A stretch of DNA of 64,000 nt from Drosophila pseudoobscura (taxonomy: Eukaryota; Arthropoda; Insecta; Diptera; Drosophilidae): contig NC_046682.1 in assembly GCF_009870125.1 (NCBI RefSeq), positions 1,426,001-1,490,000 on the forward strand, read 5' to 3'. Positions 48,475 through 64,000 of the stretch are shown here, piece after piece (the stretch's first letter is position 1; every line of letters begins with the position of its first letter). A model generated the notes under the pieces. The model worked only from the letters and a program-made list of their open reading frames with translations, was not told the origin of the DNA and did no database searches. The translations under genes and the position numbers were made by a program.

Positions 48475-51179
48475 TCACTCTGAGAACTGAATCTAACAAA
48501 TTGAAGGCAAGCAATCTGAACAAAATTTATTAGACATTACTTATCTTAGTACGAATATTTTGAGTATATGTACAATATGTATATTTAACAAAAGTGTTAT
48601 TTTTGGAAGGTCTCTCACGCTTTCATCCGAGTGCTTTGCTGCAGATGTCGGAAGATTCATATTATTCCGTTGTATTATTTCATACATAATGTAACATATA
48701 AACATATATGTATAATATATATTTATGTATATATATATATTATATTATATATATTATATATATTATATTATACATATATGTAGTGTGACCTGATGTGCAT
48801 TATGTGGGATCAGTTATCTGTATCTGTATATAAAAAAGCGTGTTTTCCAAAGTGTTCTTAGTGCTATCGCAGATATATGTATGTGGCATTTTTTCGTTGT
48901 TAGATTTGAACTTAGGGCTTATTGTTCGATTTCTTAGTTTAAAAATTTGGAGAGTGTGGGTGTGACTGCAAGTAAGAAAAGAGCTGAGCAATGCAATATA
49001 AGCAACAGAAAGGTTGCATATGTACTCGTATTGGATAGTGTAAACTGGTTCTTCTTTAAAATAACTTCACCAATTTAGAAGTATGTATTGATGCTGGAAG
49101 TATAAATATTTACACACATACGTCGCGACGTCCGGGTTTGTGTTCAATGCATCTTTCTCTCTTCAATTTACAATACTGCTGTGGGGTTGCGGGTGTGACT
49201 TTGGTTTACGGTTTGTCAAGTGGCCCCCACTCACTCCCTAAAGGACCACTTGAATGATTACCGCACATAAATGGAGTTTCACTTTAGTTTGAGATTTTCA
49301 CGTAGGTTGTATGTGCGCTTTTATTTGTATGATCCCTTTGGCCATACTTATAAATAGCTGGAAAAGTTTCGACTGAACTGAGGATGTCTTTCTAACAGGT
49401 TTAGGTTTATTGGGTAGTAAACTGAATCTGAACCCAATTAAATACCGATGTTTGGCCAACAATGCCTGGATTTGTAATCCAGGGTTAGAGTCGTTCTGCT
49501 ATTGTTTATACTATAATTAAAAGTCGACAGACCTGAAAACGCGCACGTATACAAATACATATGCATGTATGCATATGTATATGAATTTAATTTCGAAGAG
49601 CCCTGCTGCATATCCTTGCAACTTCTACTTATTGTTATTCGTTCGTTGTTTTGGGCAGATCGAACATTTTGATCTTCCCTGGCACAGCGTGTGGCAAAGT
49701 CAGCGTGCCTTCGCCTGAGGAAACTCTCTTGATCACCATCTCAGCAGACCTCGCAATGGCAATGGGCAATCCAACCCCCAGCGCCGAAGCGGAGACGTCT
49801 GAGAGCTGCTATCGATTCTCGTGTGAAAACATGCAATTATGGTTTTATTTGTACTATTTTTCGAGAGTTTGTATGTAGACGGTTTTTTTTTGTGAAATGC
49901 TTGGTTATGTCAGCGCAAGGCAACGATCAGTCTTCGAGGCCCAACTGTTTTGAGGGGTTGTAGATTTTCATATAGTATGTATGTAAGTACATATGTTCAT
50001 TATTATCGCAAAGTAAATGGCTAAAGCTTCGATCATTGATATAAATTGAGCAGGCACAGCCCGATCCTAAGCATGTTTTCATACCCTTTCAGGGTGAAAA
50101 TTGTATGTGCATACACACATACATATGTATATACATATATTCTCGATCAGCACTATAATTCTAATGAGTCTTTGCACTTGATATTTTTTCATGAACCGTG
50201 TCTTATATCCGTACTTCACATTTCGTATATTTGGTTTAATAATAAAAGATGATAATTTCAATGAGTGAAGAAAAATTTAGCTTTTCTATTTATTCCACTC
50301 AGTTGGTCGCTTAAATACGAAACATACTCATTTCATTTCATTCATATGTATCTTCAGCAGTTATCTACTCCATCCCACAAGATACATAGATCCCAAACCC
50401 CTTTGTGTATATCCATTCCACTTTCAGGAATTTTCGAGCATTATGCCAAGCCACTTGTTAGCATTCTGCTTGTTGTTCTTATTACTGTTAAAGTTTGCGC
50501 CCTTATGGACGAGCTCGGCAGAGCGGAGATAAATTGCGGGGTCACGAGAGGGTGGGCGAGTGGTGTGGAGTGAGGTGGTGGCACTGTAAAATTTGATTCT
50601 AATCCGCTGATAATATTTTCAGACTTTCAGAATTTTGATATTTCGCTCGGTTGAATTTAATGCGATTTAATCATGCCTTCTATAGAGGGTGTATGCGTAT
50701 TTGAGTGCGACAGCGCGATAGGGTATTAAATAATATTTGGACATGTTAAATGCTATTCTCTGAGAGGAGGAGAAAAATGCTTCTCTTCTGCTTTTGTATC
50801 TGTTTGTGTTGCCACATCATTTCAACATAATATAATACCTGAATGCAATGGTATACGAATGCAGGAAAACAGTATATTACATATATAATTCCTGTAAAAT
50901 ATCATGTTTTGAATTACTGTATAAACTGATGAAATAGGTCTCTCAAAAATGTGTATCCATAACGAAGCGAGTCTTAGATCGAGTCTTCATGCCAGATTGT
51001 AACAACTTCCTTAATGGCTAAGATAATTCTTCATGATAATGCATTTCTTGATTTTTCGTATCTTCAAAATTGTGTGAGAAGAAGCGTAGGAAAAATTTGA
51101 AACAATTATGATTCACTGTTACATCACAGGATATCTTTTAGTCTCTGATAGCTAAACGGTAGCCGAGACAAACCGATGG
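48475..51179. other. Intergenic spacer upstream of ey
   Basis: Mostly AT-rich; a GC-richer patch at 49650-49830 carries an unconvincing frame. A TA microsatellite lies at 48715-48780. A tRNA-anticodon-like hairpin sits at 49465-49483. No gene identified. It may contain ey regulatory sequence. Confidence 0.35.
48715..48780. repeat. TATAT microsatellite
   Basis: Runs of ATATATATTATATTATATAT. Confidence 0.85.
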
Positions 51180-51335
51180 ACATGAATATATCAACTCGAT
51201 TTTGATGAAGAATACATGTACAATGTACATATTATGTATGCTTTATGGGTCGGAAACGCTTCCGTCAGGCTGTTATATCCATTTACACGATTCTAATATG
51301 TGTATCCCTGTACTCTATGAGATACCAGGTATAAA
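51180..51335 (-). mobile_element. Old DINE-1 end fragment
   Basis: Minus-orientation remnant: TTTATGGGTCGGAAACGCTTCC (51242 onward, written here as its first bases), TTATATCCATTTACACGATT, and a degraded GATACCAGGTATAAAA end. Confidence 0.5.
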
Positions 51336-52510
51336 AAATCACTTATACTTTTTATTAAGTCTAATCTACAATACATGATATTAGAGTTATATTACATTGA
51401 TCGATATAGTATAGAGAGAAAATAGGATACAGATATAGCAGATATTTTGGCATAATCTTCAATCCGCCTGCTAGAATGTGTTTTCAATTCCATGAAGAGA
51501 GTCCAATAGATTTGACCACTATACTTCCAATGTACATCCGAGCCAAGTGATCCAACTGGATCAAATACTAGATCGCTAAGGACAAGTGTTTTTTTCATAG
51601 CCAACAGACAATAGTTAAAATTTATGAATTCATTAAAATACATACCTATAAATTTTATGTATGAGACAAGATCAATAAACGTAGTTGGTTGTATTTTGAT
51701 GAGTCTGTAAGAAGGCAATATAAACCCCACTTTCAATCCTTTGAAAGCAGCATGGTTCCTTTTAATTACGTATGAATCCTCGACTGGCAAACTGCAGCCC
51801 TACGCATCCTGGCCTTCCCATTTACCCCCTCGCCGTCTTCTACCACGCTTTTCTTTTGTACGTTGGCCACATTGGGGTTGGGTTGGACGGTGGTGTTGGT
51901 CTCTTGTTAAGTGATAGTCGTCGTCAGGCTGTTGGCAGCGTGTGGGAGGTGCGGCCGCGGGATGCTCATAATAATTGAAGCATATTCACAGTGGTTGCCT
52001 CTTCCAGAGATGGGCGTGCGGACGGAAAGCTGCACATCACATCTACCCCGCTCACACAAAAACACATACCACACTAGACCACACCCACATACACATTTTC
52101 CGTTCCCCCATTGCTTCGAGCCCGCATGCTTCACGTTGTTTGTATTTGGTTGGATGGTCAAATGCTTGGCTGGACATAGCTGATTCTGGCTCGGGCTCTG
52201 GGTCTGAGCCTGAGTCTGGTGCTGCGTTAATTGTTTAATGGCTCGTTACTTGAATTCCCAGTGGGGGGGACCAATGGTGCGACGGTGCTAACTGGGATTT
52301 TCAAGTGCGATAATTGTAGCGTTTTATTATGGATTAAGCAAATTTTCTGTAAATTATATCTCACGGACGACGAGAATGTGGATCCGAAGAAAGGGGATGG
52401 GATGTATGCGCGTATACGAGTATAATGCATCATAAAGTAGTTGCACTTCGTGATTCCTGAATTAAAACTACTATCTTGATAAAAAAAATTCAGCAAACGG
52501 CAGTTAAAAG
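51336..52510. other. GC-richer intergenic DNA upstream of ey
   Basis: From 51780 to 52230 the composition is notably GC-richer than its surroundings, with CA-rich tracts. Open frames here lack motifs. Candidate regulatory DNA for ey or myo, by position only. Confidence 0.35.
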
Positions 52511-53596
52511 CTTTTTATACCCGATACTCAAAATGAGTATTGGGGTATATTAGATTTGTGGTAAAAGTGGATGTGTGTAACGTCCAGAAGGAATCGTTTC
52601 CGACCCTATAAAGTATATATATTCTTGATCAGCATCAATAGCCGAGTCGATTGAGCCCTGTCTGTCTGTCCGTCCGTCCGTCTGTCCGTCTGTCCGTCCC
52701 CTTCAGCGCCTAATGCTCAAAGACTATAAGAGCTAGAGCAACGATGTTTTGGATCCAGACTTCTGTGATATGTCACTGCTCCAAAAATATTTCAAAACTT
52801 TGCCCCGCCCACTTCCGCCCCCACAAAGGGCGAAAATCTGTGGCATCCACAATTTCGACGATACGAGAAAACTAAAAACGCAATCGTAGAAGATGACTAT
52901 ATCTTCTAGAGTGCCAAATCTGAACCAGATCGTATAATTATTACAGCCAGAATCACGAAAAAAATTTCACTCTTTCTCGCTCTGTCTCACTCTAACACAC
53001 AGGTTTCATGGTCGGTTTTGCCAATTGCAAAATATGAGTTCAAGGATCTCAGAACCTATAAAAGCCAGAGCAACCAAATTTGGTATCCACACTCCTGTGA
53101 TATCGGACCTTGACCGTTTCCTGTCCAAATTTCGCCACACCCCCTTCCGCCCCCGCAAAGGACGAAAATCTGAGGCAACCACAAATCTCAGAGACTATTA
53201 AGGCTAGAGTAACCAAATTTGGTGCACACACTCCTTTAAGATGTCACTATAAAACGTATATCTCAGAATTTCGCCCCACCCCCTTCCGCCCCCACAAAGG
53301 ACGAAAATCTGTTGCATCCACAATATTGCAGATTTGAGAAAACTAAAAACGCAGAATCATAGATAATGACCATATCTATTAGATTGCTGAATCTGGATCA
53401 GATCAGATCATTTTTATAGCCAAAAGGAACAAATCAATTTGCAGTGGCTACGCAGCGCCCGACGTCACGCTCAGACTGATTTTCTGTCTCTCTCGCACGC
53501 ACTCTTTGTCGTGTCGTTAAATATTAGCGGCGTCTGCCGGAGGAGAGCCATACTGACTTAGTATCGGGTATAACCGTAGAGTTGCGGTGTCCGCAA
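52511..53596 (+). mobile_element. DINE-1/INE-1 element, near complete
   Basis: Plus-orientation copy from TTATACCCGATACTCAAAAT (52515) to TATCGGGTATAACCGTAGAG and GTTGCGGTGTCCGCA. It shows the full order: head, TCTGTCTGTCCGTCCG microsatellite (52662-52700), three CAAAGGACGAAAATC-type modules, and tail. Useful as the reference copy for the others in the window. Confidence 0.9.
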
Positions 53597-56500
53597 GATT
53601 TTTTATAGATTAGCTACATTTGATTCAGGTTGAATATTTTTAATAATTGTATAATTATTGTACATGGAAACATTCAAATCCTGCAAAGATTTCAAAACAA
53701 AATCCTACGTACTATCTTCAACCAGAACTTTGAGCAGACTGCACCCATTCCATTTCGTTGTGCGCCCTAAAAACACTAAATAGTCTTATCGAAAACTTAC
53801 TACTTTCATATTCAGCTATGTATAAAAATATTGGTTTTTGTATTCTTACTAAACGGTAGTACATGTATGTACTATATTTAACACTTCACTAGTATAATAC
53901 CACCGTATAAACCATATTACTTATCTTGGAGGTAAACCAATATTTTTCAGTTCCCTGTTCATAACTTATACAAAATGTGAAATCTGTATCTATCCGCACT
54001 TCGAGCTCAGCAGATGCTATTGTACCTCCCAAAATCCAACAACTCGGATATGGTTATAGTCGTAGACATTGTTAATTCAACTTTAACATGAGCCATTCTC
54101 CTTCTCCATTCTAGAGTCCGTGTCATGCTGCCAGTGTGTGGGAGTGTGTGTCTGTCCCGGCAACAGTTGCGTTGCTCTAGTGCTTAGTAGAAAAAATAAA
54201 ATATAAAAAAATAGCGTCGTTCCGCTTATCGCCTGCACGCAAGACTTCACACTGAGAAGAAAAGGAGTGGAAAATGGGCGTCTTGTGATATCAGTAAGGC
54301 GCACGCTGCCAGGGGCCAGGGAAACAAAACGGAAAGTGACAAGAGTTGGTCATGCTAACCGCCTTTACCCTCCCAATATCAATATGCGAATATGAAAGCA
54401 GGAAACTCTTTAAATATAGATTTCAGCAGACGAATAATTGGTGAATTAAAGCTAGTTTTCATTAACGGTAATCCATAAAATCGCGGAAGTCCGAAGTGAT
54501 CGGTAAGGACCTACCCCATCAAATGATTATTTAAAACGAATACTCTTATATTTTATTTTGCCCCGAGAGCTGAGATTTTTGATTACATTTGTATGTAAAC
54601 GACAAGCAACAAGATAAATGCAAGTTGAAATGCTTTCTTACCGCATCAAGAATCCACGCAAAAACGCGTGCACATATCAGTACACGTCATATTTCGCATA
54701 CGTTGTCAGAGCTAAAGGATTTACTCTCAACAGTAGGCAGGCTGTGGGGTGTGGCTATTCATAGGTTATGTCAAGATGCAGTGCAGCTGCCGCACTGTTG
54801 CTCCGTGAATTCGGAGCTCGTGCAGGAGCGTGCGCTTCCTTCCATATCCTTTGGCTGCGCATATGTACGTACCAACAGTATCTGCTGAGATTATTAAGAT
54901 CTCACTTATTAATATTGGTTCAAACTCCGGGGAGGCGGACTTGGACTCCGCTAGACTCTCCCATACTCCTTCACCGATAGAAATAGAAACAGTGCTCAAA
55001 CGCAAAGGCAGAGCGGAAAACTTTTCAAAGCACGAGGATGTACCGTGTCGCTGGCACGTGGCACATCGCAATTGCGCTCCAGCTCCAGTACTGAAGTTAG
55101 CCTGAACTTAATGTGCAGATTGCAGGACTGGTTTCTACTTCCTGCCGATGGATTTACTTTCAGTCGCTCCCATACAATACAATAAGAAATTTCGCAACTT
55201 CCACCCCCGCACCGTACAGAGTTTTTGATCTAATCTGCGCATATTAAAATCTCAAATATTGTAAAAGCCATCTGGCTAGGATCGGTCTTTATACAGATAA
55301 AGTATTCTTTAGACGGTAATAACTTTTATCCGATCGTTTCTCAAGCTGTCTATCATCACACCAGGTTATCAAAACTTTAGCAAAATTAAAATATGTAAGA
55401 AGTACGGTTTTCCCGAAAGCTACATAGTAGTATATCGAATATATATAAGTACGAAGAGAGTAGCAATGATCCATAGATATTGATGTGGAAACATACACGT
55501 TAAGAGGGGATAAACCAAACGAGTATGTGTGTTTGTACTAAGTACAAATGATTGCTATATGAATGGGAAATAATAGCATTAGGTAAACAAAATAAATAGT
55601 AACGTGGTTACTGAATGTTTGGTCTGACTATATCCGGGTCATATGTTTTCTAATTTGGGCTTGTTATGGTATTATTATTTTTTTTTTTACTGATTTTGTG
55701 TGTGCTCTCGAGGAAGAACTTTGTAAACATTCCACGCATATTTTCGAAATGAGTACACTTTCATCATTCAGTGAGCACTCTGGCCGTCTCTTTCTATCCA
55801 GTAAAAACTGGCCAAACCCAAACGCGAAAACAGGACCAACGATTATTAAATTCCAGCCTCCTCACATGAGGCTGCTGTGGGTGTGACCATGTTCAGACTT
55901 GTCGACATTTTGCAAAACAACCGCACGCCCACGCCCACGCCCCTTGAAGATTGAGCGCGGCGTGCCGTGCATGAGCTTGCCGTGGCTGCAGCGGAAACGT
56001 GCGGGTAGTTAATGGAAGAGTGTAGCGGTTATTGTATCGGAATGAAATGAAACAATTCGATTGGGCGCTGCCACTGCCACTGCCACTGCCAGTGCCTCTG
56101 CCACTGCCACGATTTTCCTGTTTGTTCGGAATATTCAAATTCTATCAGATGTTCTGGGCGGGGGGTGTAAATATGTAAATATACGAGTAAAATTATAGAT
56201 ACATAAGTACCGCTAACCATGAAAAGATTAAAGTCAACAACGGATGGGCTTTTGGTAGCCTTCCTCGGGCTAAAGTTTTCGTTTCAATTTTACGTCCTTT
56301 ACATATCCCTACACCACCTAGGTGATGCTAAAACGAGTTTTAAAGGTTGGAAATTATTTCATCATTTCAAAATAAATTCGTTCATATTTAAATACTATAT
56401 GCATGTACATTGTCGCATTCGTGTGTATAGTACATTTTCAATTATTTGACTGTAAGTCTGCTGACTATTCATTTTCAACCCCCGGGCTCCGGCCGCGATT

Positions 56501-57454
56501 TCTGCACTCCTCACACAAAAGCATGTTTCAAGCCTGCAAGAGCGGGATAGCTCTTGTGCCATCTCGAGCCAACCACATTGATTCCATGTGGCAAGTGGTG
56601 GTGCGTGAACCGGCTTTACGAACCAATCAAATCAGAGGAGCCTTCCTACCACAGCACAAATTAGCACAGGAGGAGAGGAGAAGCCGTCTAGTCGGTTAAT
56701 GGTACACAACCAAGCAGTTGCATTCTTATTGTGACCCGCGTAGCAAAGGTAACTATAGAGCGGCGCGGTCCGGTCTGTTGTTAGATGCTCCAGGCTACGA
56801 ATCGTTAATGAGAGCCTAATCGGCATTGTAACGCAAACGTCGGTATCGGAATCGGTACTGGTATTGGTACTGCTACTGCTACTGTTATTAGAAGTTCTAA
56901 GGTATCGCGTAGTGTTATTTCTCCAAGTGGAGCAGCAACCGAGATTCCCCTACATATTTATGTAAATAAGTTTATCTAAGTTTATCGCGTTCCGTTCCGT
57001 TCACGTTCACTTGTCATAATTAACAAATATTCCGCGCATTGCGCAAAGTGAAAATGTGCAAAAGTGTTGGCCAATACATACATATGAGGAATTGAAAGCG
57101 GCGAATACGAAATGAACAAGTGAATTAAAACAAAGGCGGATGCTCAGCTTCATTTATGTTTGTGCAGTTCGAGTCCCCATGACATCGCCAACAAAAGGGA
57201 TCCCCCTTCAATTCACAGTTAACATCTGCACAGATTCTTGAGCTTAGTCTGTTTCCCGTGGTGTGGACGCAGCGTGAGCGTGAAGTCAAAAGTCGGCAAA
57301 CTGCGCTATTCTCGAAAAATTTCTGTGTAGGCATTTTAAATGTGAGCATTGGCACATGCATACCTACCTGTGTATGTATTGTATGTACATCTGATTACAT
57401 CACATTCAGTGGAATCAATAAAGCGTCAAACCATCTACATATCCAGAATCAATT
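53597..57454 (+). other. ey upstream region and 5' leader
   Basis: 3.9 kb of mixed composition with no convincing gene. Simple sequence includes a CCACTG triplet-like run at 56071-56110. The last few hundred bases (about 56800-57454) are probably promoter and 5' leader of ey. Exact start sites cannot be read from sequence. Confidence 0.4.

Positions 57455-64000
<6,546 letters not shown>

Noticed and set aside
49651..49878. 75-codon frame in a GC-rich patch
   Set aside because: No recognisable domain or splice context; composition alone is not enough.
56029..56220. Minus-strand frame with a WQWQ repeat
   Set aside because: Produced by a CCACTG simple repeat in non-coding DNA upstream of ey.
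57125..57361. Minus-strand cysteine-containing frame next to ey exon 1
   Set aside because: Overlaps the ey leader on the opposite strand, with no family match I can name.

Overview
This window is Drosophila DNA from the small dot chromosome (Muller element F). The gene set and order match genes known from the melanogaster 4th chromosome: Gat, mav, a C1orf198/DUF4706 gene, a Mex-3-type KH/RING gene, Slip1, myo and ey. Introns are short with standard fly splice signals, intergenic DNA is AT-rich with many ATATGTATG-type runs, and there are many decayed INE-1/DINE-1 Helitron-like copies, as expected for this chromosome. The long DINE-1 copies and an RNase H-bearing LINE suggest a Sophophora species other than melanogaster. 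The sequence alone does not fix the species.

Layout. 235-3278 (+): ten coding exons of a GABA transporter (Gat). 6531-8965 (+): maverick, a TGF-beta ligand. 9759-10595 (-): single-exon DUF4706 (C1orf198-like) gene, convergent with mav. 11270-14300: repeat-flanked debris, then two broken RNase H LINE copies. 17488-21367 (-): Mex-3-like RNA-binding E3 with a DINE-1 in its intron. 22344-29760: a transposon nest made of an 870 bp hAT-like element with an exact 8 bp target duplication, a 1.09 kb long-inverted-repeat element, and a nearly complete CR1-like LINE with intact ORF2. 31225-34269 (-): Slip1, a PDZ protein of the PDZRN type. 34850-36745: DINE-1 and LINE remnants. 37143-39718 (-): myoglianin, a second TGF-beta ligand. 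41400-53600: intergenic DNA with a decayed tandem repeat, at least six DINE-1 copies or fragments, and a possible dead gene near 48.2 kb. 57455 to the end (+): eyeless, with two alternative first coding exons, the paired-domain exons and the start of the linker exon. The window stops before the homeodomain.

Functional sense. The genes are unrelated single units, not an operon. Two encode secreted TGF-beta ligands (mav, myo), one a neurotransmitter transporter, one a Pax6 eye selector. Coordinates of spliced genes were worked out by hand from reading frame and GT/AG signals.

Most notable: (1) a textbook -1 frameshift heptamer on the stop codon of ORF1 in the CR1-like LINE, with ORF2 open in the -1 frame; (2) the hAT-like and long-inverted-repeat elements; (3) orphan exon-like coding fragments at 11.5, 38.5 and 48.2 kb; (4) a good Pax6 paired-domain site in a cluster of TCACG motifs inside an ey intron; (5) no RXXR furin site just before the maverick cystine knot.
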